DNA of 64,000 nucleotides from Pseudomonas nabeulensis (GCF_004682045.1 NZ_QUZT01000003.1:1-64000); one strand, 5' to 3'; shown: positions 1-9,097, counted from the stretch's first letter. The notes: generated from the letters alone by a model not told the origin. Program-made: numbers and translations.

Positions 1-41
1 GAAAGCTGCTCATCTGCTGTTTCCTTAACTGACTGGCATTA

Positions 42-56
42 GGGCTTGCCCCCGAT
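42..56 (+). repeat. Partial REP remnant
   Basis: The bases GGGCTTGCCCCCGAT match the 3' half of the main REP family in this window. No paired inverted copy is visible nearby, so this is a truncated or solitary REP next to the window edge. Confidence 0.6.
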
Positions 57-211
57 GGCGTCCGCCCAGGCGCCTCAGACCTTTCCGACACGTCTTTCAG
101 GTTGTCCCTCGGAACTGGCGTCACTAGTCTTCTTGGGTCGCCATCCATGTGGTGACCGGGACTGCAAGCCTGAAATTCTCACCAGGAGCCTTTTCCGCAT
201 GGAGTTTTACG

Positions 212-508
212 ATGATCCACGAAAACGTACGACCTGAATCAAGCACCTCTGAAACCATGTCCCAGATGACAGGCGACCAACTCTTCACCGTCCGCCCCAG
301 CCTCGACAGCGAAACCCTGCTCGCCAACGCCGCCCAGGATATTGCCTCGGTGCAGGCGCTGATGGGCCATTTGGCCTTTGAAATCGACGGCGCTCAGCGG
401 GATATTGCGTTGGGCATTCACCGGATGCTGGAAGGTATCCAGTTGATGGTGGATCGGGTGTTGGATTTGAATGAGGTGGCTGAACTCAAATCATTAGCCG
501 GCAGTTAA
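212..508 (+). CDS. DUF6124/DUF3077-type small protein
   Basis: A 98-residue soluble protein. I chose the ATG at 212 because GGAG (201-204) lies seven bases upstream; the in-frame upstream start at 149 has no such site. The C-terminal half (from about residue 35) has the pattern ENLLANAAQDIASV, then an alanine/leucine-rich helical region, which I recognise from the Pseudomonas-specific DUF6124 (formerly DUF3077) family. These proteins are common in fluorescent pseudomonads, often in several copies, and have no established function. The gene is monocistronic and converges on nagE across a REPIN. Confidence 0.75.
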   Translation: MIHENVRPESSTSETMSQMTGDQLFTVRPSLDSETLLANAAQDIASVQALMGHLAFEIDGAQRDIALGIHRMLEGIQLMVDRVLDLNEVAELKSLAGS

Positions 509-513
509 AACCA

Positions 514-602
514 ATCGGGGGCAAGCCCCCTCCCACACTGGCCTGTGTTCACAAGTCAAAATAGGTGAACACAGCAAATGTGGGAGGGGGCTTGCCCCCG
601 AT
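514..602. repeat. REPIN, inverted REP pair
   Basis: Two inverted copies of the REP core (ATCGGGGGCAAGCCCCC and its complement) flank a spacer that contains its own inverted repeat (GTGTTCAC / GTGAACAC). It lies between the convergent DUF6124 gene and nagE. Confidence 0.9.
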
Positions 603-626
603 GAGGCCTGGTCAGCCAATGAAAAT

Positions 627-2327
627 TTAAGCCCCAGCCCCAACCTGCCGACCACTGACCAACCGCTCCAACACCTCACCCAACCCAGAAGCCTTGTCAC
701 CCATCAGCAGGTGCCAAACACCACTGTCGAGCTGGGTCACGCCCTGGCACCCAAGCGCCACAAGCTCCGCTTCAGACACCACCGAATCATCCCCCAGTTC
801 CACCCGCAACCGGGTCATCGCCACCGCTTCCAGTTGCCGAACATTCCCCCGGCCACCCAATGCGCTCAGCCATTTCTCGGCTTCCTGTGCATTCACCGTC
901 GCCGGCTTATCCACAGGCACGGCAGCGATGGCGTCAACAAACCCTGGCATCGCCAACCGAATCTCATCGGCAATGCTATCGGCCATCGGCCCGACCACCA
1001 CCTGCAAACTCCCGCCATTGCCGGGCCGTACAACCGCCATGGCGCCCAGCGCTTTCAAGTCCGCATCCACCGCTTTGTTGCGATCCACCATGTCCAGGCG
1101 CAAGCGCGTGGTGCATGCGCCCACACTCAACAGGTTCGAAGCGCCGCCCAATGCGCGGATATACGCGCTGGCCCGCTGGTTATCGCTCATCACCTCGGCC
1201 TGCACCACCTGAATATCTTCACGCCCCGGCGTCTTCAAGTTGAACCGGCGAATGCAGTAGTTGAACACGCTGTAATAGACCAGCGCATACGCCAGCCCCA
1301 CCGGGAACACCAGCCAGCCATTGGTCGATTTGCCCCAACCCAACACCATGTCGATAAACCCACCGGAGAAGGTAAAGCCCAGGTGGATATTCAACAGATT
1401 GGTCACCGCCATCGACAGGCCGGTGAGCAGTGCATGGATCAGGTACAGGAACGGCGCCAGGAACATGAACGCGAACTCAATCGGCTCGGTCACCCCGGTC
1501 AAAAACGAGGTCAGTGCCATCGACAGGAAGATCCCGCCCATCACCTTGCGTCGCTCCGGCAGTGCATTGCGGTACATCGCCAAACACGCCGCAGGCAGGC
1601 CGAACAGCATCACCGGGAACATACCGGTCATGAACTGGCCGCCTTTGGGGTCGCCGGCAAAGTAGCGCGTCAGGTCGCCGGTCACTACCGCGCCGGTCAC
1701 GGGATCGGTAAAGCTGCCAAACACAAACCACGCCATATTGTTGAGGATATGGTGCAGCCCGGTGACGATCAGCAGGCGGTTGAACACACCGAACACGAAC
1801 GCACCCAGGCTGCCGCTCTCCATCAGCAACACGCCGAAACTGTTAATGCCATGCTGGATCGGCGGCCAGATCAAACCAAAGATCACACCTAAACCCACTG
1901 CGCTGAAGCCAGTCACAATCGGCACAAACCGTCGCCCACCAAAAAACGCCAGGTATTCCGGCAACTTGATGTCCTTGAAGCGGTTATACAGCCCGCCCGC
2001 CATCAAGCCGCTGGCGATACCGGCGAGCATGCCCATATTGATGGTGCTGTCCATCACCTTGAGGGTGGAGATCATCACCAGGTAACCGATCGCTCCGGCC
2101 AGCCCGGCGGTGCCGTTGTTGTCGCGGGCAAACCCCACGGCGATGCCGATGGCGAAGATCAGCGCCAGGTTGGCGAAGATCGCCTGTCCGGCATCGTGCA
2201 TCACGGCGATGTTCAACAGATCGGTGTCACCCAGGCGCAGCAACAGGCCGGCGATGGGCAGGATCGCAATGGGCAGCATCAGCGCACGCCCGAGGCGTTG
2301 CAGGCCTTCGATAAAGTGTTGGTACAT
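627..2327 (-). CDS. nagE: N-acetylglucosamine PTS transporter, EIICB
   Basis: Inner-membrane permease that imports N-acetylglucosamine and phosphorylates it at C6. Residues 1-370 are the EIIC membrane domain, with the sugar-binding signature GVTEPIEF at about 279-286. Residues 383-460 form an EIIB domain whose phosphorylated cysteine is C405 (GACTTRLR). Residues 483-560 look like a second EIIB domain (ALGG, then VAMTRLR) in which the cysteine is replaced, so it cannot carry phosphate in the usual way. The total of 566 residues is shorter than enteric NagE, which also carries EIIA; here EIIA sits in the next gene upstream. It is the last gene of the nag operon, 27 bp after the EI fusion gene. 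Confidence 0.93.
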   Translation of the reverse strand: MYQHFIEGLQRLGRALMLPIAILPIAGLLLRLGDTDLLNIAVMHDAGQAIFANLALIFAIGIAVGFARDNNGTAGLAGAIGYLVMISTLKVMDSTINMGMLAGIASGLMAGGLYNRFKDIKLPEYLAFFGGRRFVPIVTGFSAVGLGVIFGLIWPPIQHGINSFGVLLMESGSLGAFVFGVFNRLLIVTGLHHILNNMAWFVFGSFTDPVTGAVVTGDLTRYFAGDPKGGQFMTGMFPVMLFGLPAACLAMYRNALPERRKVMGGIFLSMALTSFLTGVTEPIEFAFMFLAPFLYLIHALLTGLSMAVTNLLNIHLGFTFSGGFIDMVLGWGKSTNGWLVFPVGLAYALVYYSVFNYCIRRFNLKTPGREDIQVVQAEVMSDNQRASAYIRALGGASNLLSVGACTTRLRLDMVDRNKAVDADLKALGAMAVVRPGNGGSLQVVVGPMADSIADEIRLAMPGFVDAIAAVPVDKPATVNAQEAEKWLSALGGRGNVRQLEAVAMTRLRVELGDDSVVSEAELVALGCQGVTQLDSGVWHLLMGDKASGLGEVLERLVSGRQVGAGA

Positions 2328-2354
2328 GGCGAGTCTCCTTTTTTCTTGTTGTTG

Positions 2355-4880
2355 TCAGCTCAGCGGCCAGTGGTGTTGACAGGCTTGGCGAACGGCCCTG
2401 GCGCTGCTCAGGTCGAGCAGGCCGTGGCTCAGTTGCCGGCAGTGCGCCGCGTCCAGATGGCGGACGCGGTCCTTGATTTCGCCGATTTGCAGCGGGCTCA
2501 CCGACAGCTCGCGAACCCCCAGGCCGATCAGCACCGGTGTGGCCAGCGGGTCGGAGGCGAGGGCGCCGCACACGCCGACCCAACGCCCATGCTTGGCCGC
2601 ACCGGCGCAGGTCTGGGCAATCAGCCGCAGCAGCGCCGGGTGCAGGGCATCGACCCGCGCGGCAAGGCCGGCGTGGTCGCGGTCCATGGCCAGGGTGTAC
2701 TGGGACAAGTCGTTGGTGCCGATAGACAGGAAGTCCGCATGCTTGGCCAGGTGTTCGGCCATCAGCGCGGCGGCGGGCACTTCGATCATCACGCCCAGCT
2801 CGGGGCGCTGGGTCAATTCCAGCTCAGCGCAGAGTTCGTCCAGGCGCTGGCGGATATGCAGCAGCTCATCCACCTCCGTCACCATTGGCAGCATGATCCG
2901 GCAGCGCGACAACGGGCTGACTTGCAGCAGGGCGCGCAGTTGTTGGTCCAGCAATTCAGGCCGCACCTGGGCCATGCGAATGCCGCGCAAACCCAATACC
3001 GGGTTGGCCTCGACGGGCAGCGGCAGGTAGTCGAGCTGCTTGTCGCCGCCCACATCGATGGTGCGGATGATCACGGATTTATCGCCTATGGCATCCAGTA
3101 CGGCTTGATAGGCCTGACGTTGTTCCTGCTCATCCGGCGCGGTATGGCGGTCGACGAACAAAAATTCGGTGCGCAGCAGGCCGACGCCATCGGCGCCGTT
3201 TTCGAAGGCCACTTGGGCTTCGGCACTGGAGGCGACGTTGGCGGCCACTTCGATATTCACGCCATCGAGACTGCGCGCCGGCAATCGCGCCTGGGCCTGT
3301 TGCTGCTGGCGCCGCAGCTTCTGCGCATCACGAATCTGATGCACCTCGGCATGGCGCGCCTCGCTCGGTGCCAATTCCAGGCGACCGTTGGCGGCGTCCA
3401 ATACCACGCGCTGACCTTGGGGCACGTCGAGCACTTCGCTGCCCAACGCCACCACGCACGGCAGCCCTTTGCCCCGCGCCAGGATGGCCACGTGGGACGT
3501 CGCGCCGCCTTCGGCCATGCAGATGCCGGATGCGTGTTGCGCACTCAGTTGCAGCAGGTCCGAGGGGGTCAGTTCATGGGCGCTGACAATCGCCCCCGCC
3601 GGCAACTCGAAGTGCCAGGCTTCACCGAGCAATGCGCGCAGTACCCGTTGTTGCAGGTCGCGCAAGTCATTGGCGCGCTCGGCGAACAGCGGCTTGCCGA
3701 GAGCCAGCAACACCGCGCATTGCGCTTGCACCGCATCACGCCAGGCGTGAGTCGCCGCGCTGCCGTGTTCGATGGCCGTGGTGGCCGCGTCCAGCAGGGT
3801 GGGGTCTTCCAGCAGGGCAAGGTGGGCGGCGAAGATCTCTTCTTCCTCGACGTGCTTGCGCTGTCGGGCGTGGGCCAGGGTGCTGCGGATTTCACTGCGT
3901 ACCTGTTCCAGCGCGGTGTCCAGGTGTTGCAGTTGCTGGTCGGCGATATGGTTGCCAGTGTCGGCCGGCAACTCGATGCCCGTGAGACGGAACAGCGGCC
4001 CGCAGACCAGGCCCGGCGCGGCACACACGCCTTGCAACACGCCGGCCTCGGTATTCGCCCGACGAGGCGCCACGGTGACAGGCGCGTGATGTTCTTCCTT
4101 TATGACGGCTGACAATGCCGCGACCAGTGCCTGCAACGCTGCTTCGGCGTCCTTCCCCCGACAGCTGACACGTACTTCGTCGCCTTCGCCAATGCCCAGC
4201 CCCAGCAAGCCCATCAGGCTGTCACATGCGGCGGATTTATCGCCATAGTGCAACCATGCCTGGCTGCTGAACCCTTGCGCCGTCTTGCGCACCAACGCCG
4301 CCGGGCGCGCATGCAAACCACCACGATGAGTAATACGTACGCTGGCGCTGGCTTCGGCGACCGAGTTATCCACAGACGCTTGATCGGACGACGTCGAGCG
4401 GGCAACGACCTGCAACAACGGCTCACCGACCTTGACCGTCCTACCCGCCACGGGGCTTAGTTCAAAGCGCTCACCATTGGTCAGGATAATCAGGCTGACC
4501 AGGCTCCTGCAGTGCCGCGCCACCCGGTCCAGGTCAAACTGCACCAGCGCCTGGCCTCGACTGACGCGGGCGCCGTCCTTGACCAGCAATTCAAACCCTT
4601 CGCCGTTGAGCTCTACCGTGTCGATGCCTACATGCATCAGCACCTCGGCACCGTTGTCGGCGCGAATGCTCAGCGCATGCCCGGTGCGGGCGACGTGGAT
4701 GATCACGCCATCACACGGCGCATGCAGGCAATCGTTCAGCGGGTCGATGGCAATCCCGTCGCCCAGGGTGCCGCTGGCGAACACTTCATCGGGAACGTTG
4801 CCCAGGGCCAGCACCGGGCCGCTTAACGGGGCGCTGAGGATCAATTCATTATTGTTGTAGGACATGGGCACGGTACTCAT
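2355..4880 (-). CDS. Multidomain PTS protein EIIA-HPr-EI
   Basis: A fused 841-residue cytoplasmic phosphocarrier that takes phosphate from PEP to NagE. Domains in order: a glucose-type EIIA (about 10-160; H68 and H83 correspond to the paired active-site histidines, the latter in LMHVGIDTVEL), HPr (about 179-265; phospho-His190 in GLHARPA), and enzyme I (about 283-841; phospho-His463 in GGATSHVAI, acid/base C771 in GVCGALASDP). All catalytic residues are present. Sometimes called nagF or ptsP-like; it differs from the nitrogen PTS EI, which has a GAF domain. Two ATGs (4880 and 4865) are possible starts and neither has a strong Shine-Dalgarno. It begins 14 bp after nagB-II. Confidence 0.93.
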   Translation of the reverse strand: MSTVPMSYNNNELILSAPLSGPVLALGNVPDEVFASGTLGDGIAIDPLNDCLHAPCDGVIIHVARTGHALSIRADNGAEVLMHVGIDTVELNGEGFELLVKDGARVSRGQALVQFDLDRVARHCRSLVSLIILTNGERFELSPVAGRTVKVGEPLLQVVARSTSSDQASVDNSVAEASASVRITHRGGLHARPAALVRKTAQGFSSQAWLHYGDKSAACDSLMGLLGLGIGEGDEVRVSCRGKDAEAALQALVAALSAVIKEEHHAPVTVAPRRANTEAGVLQGVCAAPGLVCGPLFRLTGIELPADTGNHIADQQLQHLDTALEQVRSEIRSTLAHARQRKHVEEEEIFAAHLALLEDPTLLDAATTAIEHGSAATHAWRDAVQAQCAVLLALGKPLFAERANDLRDLQQRVLRALLGEAWHFELPAGAIVSAHELTPSDLLQLSAQHASGICMAEGGATSHVAILARGKGLPCVVALGSEVLDVPQGQRVVLDAANGRLELAPSEARHAEVHQIRDAQKLRRQQQQAQARLPARSLDGVNIEVAANVASSAEAQVAFENGADGVGLLRTEFLFVDRHTAPDEQEQRQAYQAVLDAIGDKSVIIRTIDVGGDKQLDYLPLPVEANPVLGLRGIRMAQVRPELLDQQLRALLQVSPLSRCRIMLPMVTEVDELLHIRQRLDELCAELELTQRPELGVMIEVPAAALMAEHLAKHADFLSIGTNDLSQYTLAMDRDHAGLAARVDALHPALLRLIAQTCAGAAKHGRWVGVCGALASDPLATPVLIGLGVRELSVSPLQIGEIKDRVRHLDAAHCRQLSHGLLDLSSARAVRQACQHHWPLS

Positions 4881-4894
4881 CAGGAAAACGTCAC

Positions 4895-5917
4895 TCAGTG
4901 AGTGCGGGTGACTTTGCTCAGGTGGCGCGGTTGGTCCGGGTCCATGCCCCGGGCGACCGCCAAGCCTGCCGCCATGACGTAGAAGCTTTGGATGGCCAGG
5001 ATCGGGTCGAGACTTGGGTGTTCGGCGCGGCCCAGGGTCAGGTCGCGTTCGGCGATATCGTCCGGCGCGGCCAGCAAGACGCGGGCGCCGCGTTGGCGCA
5101 TATCGGCGGCCAGGCTGAGCAGGCCGGCTTGTTCGGCGCCGCGTGGAGCGAACACCAGCAGTGGGTAGTTGTCGCCAATCAGCGCCATCGGGCCGTGGCG
5201 TACTTCGGCGCTGCTGAATGCTTCGGCCTGGATCGCCGAGGTTTCCTTGAGCTTGAGCGCGGCTTCCTGGGCGATGGCAAACCCGGCGCCACGGCCGATC
5301 ACCATCAATTGCTGGCAGTCGCGCAGGGCTTCAATCGCGGGGCTCCAGTCTTGCTGGGTGGCGGCGCGCGAATCGTCGGGCAAGGCCTGGCAGGCTTGCA
5401 GCAAATCGGTTTCCTGGTTCCAGTGGCCGATCAACAGCGCGCTGGCGCTGAGGGTGGCGATAAAACTCTTGGTCGCCGCCACGCTGAGTTCCGGCCCGGC
5501 GCACAGCGGTACATGGAATTCACAGGCGGCTTCCAGCGGTGAGTCTTCGGCATTCACCAGCGAGATGCTCAGCGCGCCACGTTTGCGCAGCAGGCGCAGG
5601 CTGTTGACCAGGTCCGGGCTCTGGCCCGATTGGGAAAAGCCAAACGCCACCTGGCCGCTGACCTTCATCGGCGCCTGCAACAGCGTCACCACCGACATCG
5701 GCAACGACGCCACTGGAATGCCCACATGCTGCATCGTCAGGTAGGCGAAATAGCTGGCGGCATGGTCCGAGCTGCCGCGGGCGATGGTCATCGCCACTTG
5801 CGGCGGCTGGCGGCGCAGGCGACCGGCGATCTCTGCAAGCAGCGGCTCCAGGCGTTGCAGTTGGGCGGCGACGGCGTCGCAGGAGGCCAGGGCCTCTTCA
5901 AGCATTTTTGAAGTCAA
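4895..5917 (-). CDS. nagB-II: SIS-type glucosamine-6-phosphate deaminase
   Basis: A 340-residue protein with two SIS (sugar isomerase) domains and no glutaminase domain. The motif ARGSSDHAA (about 46-54) is in the first SIS domain and GRGAGFAIAQEAALKLKET (about 213-231) in the second. This resembles the C-terminal half of GlmS. In proteobacteria lacking classical NagB, such a protein (NagB-II) converts glucosamine-6-phosphate to fructose-6-phosphate and ammonia. No classical nagB is in this operon, so that role is inferred from context. Its start overlaps the nagA 3' end by 20 bp. A second ATG at residue 5 is also possible. Confidence 0.88.
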   Translation of the reverse strand: MTSKMLEEALASCDAVAAQLQRLEPLLAEIAGRLRRQPPQVAMTIARGSSDHAASYFAYLTMQHVGIPVASLPMSVVTLLQAPMKVSGQVAFGFSQSGQSPDLVNSLRLLRKRGALSISLVNAEDSPLEAACEFHVPLCAGPELSVAATKSFIATLSASALLIGHWNQETDLLQACQALPDDSRAATQQDWSPAIEALRDCQQLMVIGRGAGFAIAQEAALKLKETSAIQAEAFSSAEVRHGPMALIGDNYPLLVFAPRGAEQAGLLSLAADMRQRGARVLLAAPDDIAERDLTLGRAEHPSLDPILAIQSFYVMAAGLAVARGMDPDQPRHLSKVTRTH

Positions 5918-7004
5918 TGGTGTCTCCTTCGACCATTACGTCGGTGAGTGTGAGGGAGCGGTCCAGGCGCACGCAGTCGGCAAAGCTGCCGGGTTGCAGG
6001 CGGCCGCGTTCTTCCAGGCCCAGGTAGTCCGCCGGAAATTGCGACAGGCGTTGTGAGGCTTCGCTGATGGGCAGGCCGATCTTCACCAGGTTGCGCAGCG
6101 CCTGGTCCATGGTCAGCGTGCTGCCAGCCAAGGTGCCGTCGGCCAGACGCACGCCGCCCAGGCATTTGGTCACGGTGTGGCTGCCCAGCTTGTATTCACC
6201 GTCGGGCATACCGGCGGCGGCGGTGGAATCGGTGACGCAGTACAGGCACGGGATCGAGCGCAAGGCCACACGCATGGCGCCGGGGTGCACGTGGAGCAAG
6301 TCGGGGATCAATTCCGCGTATGTGGCGTGGGCCAACGCGGCGCCGACGATGCCGGGTTCGCGGTGATGCAACGGGCTCATGGCGTTATACAAGTGGGTGA
6401 AGCTGGTGGCCCCGGCGGCGAGGGCGGCGACGCCTTCTTCATAACTGCCCAGGGTGTGGCCGATCTGCATGCGCACGCCGCGCTCGCTCAGTGCACGAAT
6501 CAGGGCGTCATGCCCGGCGATCTCCGGGGCGATAGTGATGACGCGGATCGGCGCCAGGCGCAGGTAGGCCTCTACTTCAGCCATCAACGCGGTGTGGGCG
6601 AAGTTGGGTTGGGCGCCGAGTTTTCCGGGATTGATGTAGGGCCCTTCCAGGTGCACGCCGAGTACCCGGGCGCTGCCGGTAGGACGTTGCTCGCAGAAAG
6701 TACCGAGTTGGCCGAGCACGCGGGAGATTTCATCCACCGGCGCGGTCATGGTGGTGGCCAGCAGGGAGGTCGTCCCAAAGCGCACGTGGGTGCGGGTGAT
6801 GGTCTCGAACGCGCTGGCGCCTTCCATAATGTCTGCGCCGCCACCGCCGTGTACGTGCAGGTCGATAAAGCCGGGCAGCAGGTACGGCAGGTCGTTGTCC
6901 GCCGGGTCGCAAGGCTTGCCCTCGATGGCGGTCACCTTGCCGTGTTCGTGCACCAGGCGGCCGCGGATCCAGCCGTTGGGCGTGAGGATGTTGTCTTCGG
7001 ACAT
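5898..7004 (-). CDS. nagA: N-acetylglucosamine-6-phosphate deacetylase
   Basis: A 368-residue amidohydrolase that removes acetate from N-acetylglucosamine-6-phosphate, the first step after PTS uptake. The metal-binding HxH is H50/H52 in GFIDLHVHGGGGAD. Further family motifs are LGVHLEGPYIN, QIGHT, SFTHLYNAMSP and the catalytic-aspartate region CVTDSTAAAGMPDG. The length is normal. It follows nagR by 10 bp and overlaps nagB-II, indicating one transcript. Confidence 0.95.
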   Translation of the reverse strand: MSEDNILTPNGWIRGRLVHEHGKVTAIEGKPCDPADNDLPYLLPGFIDLHVHGGGGADIMEGASAFETITRTHVRFGTTSLLATTMTAPVDEISRVLGQLGTFCEQRPTGSARVLGVHLEGPYINPGKLGAQPNFAHTALMAEVEAYLRLAPIRVITIAPEIAGHDALIRALSERGVRMQIGHTLGSYEEGVAALAAGATSFTHLYNAMSPLHHREPGIVGAALAHATYAELIPDLLHVHPGAMRVALRSIPCLYCVTDSTAAAGMPDGEYKLGSHTVTKCLGGVRLADGTLAGSTLTMDQALRNLVKIGLPISEASQRLSQFPADYLGLEERGRLQPGSFADCVRLDRSLTLTDVMVEGDTIDFKNA

Positions 7005-7014
7005 GGGCTGTTCT

Positions 7015-7755
7015 CTAAAAATCGTAGCGGCGCAGTTCGGCTACAAAGTCGTAGTAGTCGTTGCGGCAGTAGGTGTCGGTGATTTCAATCGGCGTGTTGT
7101 CGGCGGTGTAGCCGACCCGTGTCATCAGCAACATGGCGGTGCCGGGGGCAATCCCCACCAGCTTGGCGAATTCGTCGGAGGCATTGATTGCCTGGATATG
7201 TTGCAGGGCGCGCACGATGGGTTTGCCGATGCCTTCCAGGTATTCGTACAGCGAATTGCCAATAGCTTGTGGGTGGGGCAGCACGGAGGCGGGCATGGCG
7301 GTCATTTCAATGGCCATCACCGTGTCATCGGCTTTGCGCAAACGCTTGAGGCGGGCGATTTTGTCGGTGGGCGACAGGCCCAGGCGGATCAGTTCTTCAT
7401 GGGTCGGTTGGGTGATGTCGCGCTCCAGCCACTGGGAACTGGGCACAAAACCCTTGAGCCGCAACATTTCGCTGAACCCCGACAGGCGGGACAGCGGCTG
7501 CTCCAGGCGCGGCGTGATAAAGGTGCCGGAGCCCTGATTGCGGCGGATCAGGCCTTGGGTGAACAACACTTCCAGTGCTTTGCGGGCGGTGACCCGGGAA
7601 ATGCTCAGTTGTTCGCTAAGCACACGCTCCGACGGCAGCGCCTGTTCGGAGGTCCACTGGCCGGCATGGATCGCCGCTTCCAGTTTGCGCGCCAATTGCA
7701 GGTACAGCGGCGTGGATTGTTTGTCGTCGGGGCGCAGGGCCAGGATCGAATTCAT
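7015..7755 (-). CDS. nagR: GntR/HutC-family regulator of the nag operon
   Basis: A 246-residue regulator with an N-terminal winged helix (about 15-85; LPSERVLSEQLSISRVTARKAL) and a C-terminal UTRA effector domain. This is the family of NagR/DasR/YvoA, which bind aminosugar phosphates. It is the first gene of the operon it probably represses, so it is likely autoregulated. TGGTATT repeats in its promoter (7812-7901) are candidate operators. Confidence 0.9.
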   Translation of the reverse strand: MNSILALRPDDKQSTPLYLQLARKLEAAIHAGQWTSEQALPSERVLSEQLSISRVTARKALEVLFTQGLIRRNQGSGTFITPRLEQPLSRLSGFSEMLRLKGFVPSSQWLERDITQPTHEELIRLGLSPTDKIARLKRLRKADDTVMAIEMTAMPASVLPHPQAIGNSLYEYLEGIGKPIVRALQHIQAINASDEFAKLVGIAPGTAMLLMTRVGYTADNTPIEITDTYCRNDYYDFVAELRRYDF

Positions 7756-7811
7756 CTGTCGGTGTCCGATGCGGTTATTGGAGTGTTGTCGCCCGGTATT
7801 GGCCGGAAACT

Positions 7812-7901
7812 AATACCACTTAAATACCATGTCAATGCAGCCAAAACGGTGCAGGCGCAGGGTTGTAGGCCCTGTAATAGAGCTTTCTATCAAGTGGTAT
7901 T
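7812..7901 (-). promoter_or_regulatory. nagR promoter with TGGTATT repeats
   Basis: On the minus strand a perfect -35 (TTGACA, 7835-7830) is followed by two direct copies of TGGTATT (7829-7823 and 7818-7812), 11 bp apart, lying between -35 and a plausible -10 (TTAGTT or TAGTTT). An inverted third copy lies upstream at 7895-7901, within an 11-bp perfect inverted repeat (TAATACCACTT 7811-7821 / AAGTGGTATTA 7892-7902). The position suggests repressor sites; that NagR binds them is inference. Confidence 0.6.
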
Positions 7902-8016
7902 AGAGAGGTCTTTATCGCGCGCAGAACTGCGCAGCCCGCGGGGTGAACTGGTATTCACCGGCAGGCGCTGCCAAGGGGCGGGATTTTTTTTGAATTATTT
8001 TACGAACGGTATGAGG

Positions 8017-8520
8017 TTACGGGCGAATCTCGACCATGGTGCCGTCTTTGACCAGGTTCCAGACTTCGCGCATGTCCACGTTGCGCATGCCGATGCAGCC
8101 GTCGGTCCAGTCCAGGGTGTGGAACCACTGCTCCGGGTAGTCCTCGGTGTCGGGCGTGCCGTGGATCATGATCATGCTGCCAGGGCTTACCCCTTCGCGG
8201 CGGGCGCGGGCGGCGTCGCTGATATTGGGGTAGGAAATGTGCATGGACAGGTTGAAACGGTCGCTGGTCTTGCGCCAGTCGATCCAATAAAAACCTTCCG
8301 GGGTGCGGCGGTCGCCTTCGATCAGCTTGGCGCCCTTGGGGTTTTTACCCAGGGAAATGCGGTAGGTCTTGAGCGGCTTGCCATCGTTGATCAACTGCAA
8401 CTGGCGGGCGGACTTGAGCACCAGCACTTTCTCGACGGGTTTGCCGTTGATGATTTCCACTGTGGAGGCCGAAGACAGGGTGGCGAACGACAAGCAGATA
8501 AAAGCGAGCAACCAACGCAT
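8017..8520 (-). CDS. L,D-transpeptidase (YkuD family), secreted
   Basis: A 167-residue protein with a signal peptide (about 1-19, MRWLLAFICLSFATLSSAS) followed by a YkuD domain. The metal/substrate histidine is in MIMIHGTPD and the nucleophile cysteine in WTDGCIGMRN. YkuD enzymes crosslink or edit peptidoglycan stem peptides in the periplasm. Most have SHGC at the nucleophile; here the residue before GC is Asp (TDGC), as in a subgroup whose exact reaction is less certain. It stands alone, between the nagR promoter and a Nudix gene. Confidence 0.85.
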   Translation of the reverse strand: MRWLLAFICLSFATLSSASTVEIINGKPVEKVLVLKSARQLQLINDGKPLKTYRISLGKNPKGAKLIEGDRRTPEGFYWIDWRKTSDRFNLSMHISYPNISDAARARREGVSPGSMIMIHGTPDTEDYPEQWFHTLDWTDGCIGMRNVDMREVWNLVKDGTMVEIRP

Positions 8521-8548
8521 TGAAACGACTTCCCTGGGGACCAGATTA

Positions 8549-9097
8549 TTATTGGGTGGGCTTGGACAGTGGGGGTACGGCTTCGCTGCGCACCGGGTAC
8601 GACTGCTGCCGACGGTCAGCGAAAAAGTATTCTAGGGTACGCCCGACCGTGCGGAAAGCCAGCTCGGACCAAGGGATGTCGGCTTCGTCGAATAGTTGTA
8701 CTTCCAGGCTTTCGGGGCCGGCGGAAAAGTCCAGGTCGACCAGGTCGGCGCGGTAGAAGATATGCACCTGGTTGATATGCGGCACGTCGATCAGCGTGTA
8801 GATGCTCAGGTTGCGCACGCGGGCGCAGGCTTCTTCCAGGGTTTCGCGGGCGGCGGCCTGTTCGACGGTCTCGCCGTTCTCCATAAAACCGGCGGGCAGG
8901 GTCCAGTAACCCAGGCGCGGCTCGATGGCACGGCGGCACAGCAGCACTTTGTCGCCCCACACCGGGACCGTGCCGGCAACGATATTGGGGTTTTGGTAGT
9001 GAATGGTCGAGCAGTGATCACACACAAAGCGCAGGCGGCCGTCGCCTTCGGGGATGCGCTGGGTAACCGGTTTACCGCACTGGCTGCAGAAGTTCAT
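8549..9097 (-). CDS. Nudix hydrolase with N-terminal zinc ribbon
   Basis: A 182-residue protein. I chose the ATG at 9097 because AGGAA lies seven bases upstream; the longer frame to 9211 has no support. Residues 1-30 contain a zinc ribbon (CSQC and CDHC). The Nudix box follows: GFMENGETVEQAAARE then TLEEA, with its metal-binding glutamates intact. The zinc-ribbon/Nudix layout resembles NudC-like and ADP-ribose hydrolases, but the substrate cannot be read from sequence. It lies 28 bp upstream of the L,D-transpeptidase on the same strand. Confidence 0.88.
   Translation of the reverse strand: MNFCSQCGKPVTQRIPEGDGRLRFVCDHCSTIHYQNPNIVAGTVPVWGDKVLLCRRAIEPRLGYWTLPAGFMENGETVEQAAARETLEEACARVRNLSIYTLIDVPHINQVHIFYRADLVDLDFSAGPESLEVQLFDEADIPWSELAFRTVGRTLEYFFADRRQQSYPVRSEAVPPLSKPTQ

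Noticed and set aside
46..237. 63-codon open frame at the left edge
   Set aside because: It starts in a REP remnant, lacks a Shine-Dalgarno and overlaps the better supported DUF6124 gene.
711..4112. Long plus-strand open frames opposite nagE and the EI fusion gene
   Set aside because: They mirror high-GC codon use of the real minus-strand genes; the translations are rich in His, Arg, Gln and Pro and match no family.
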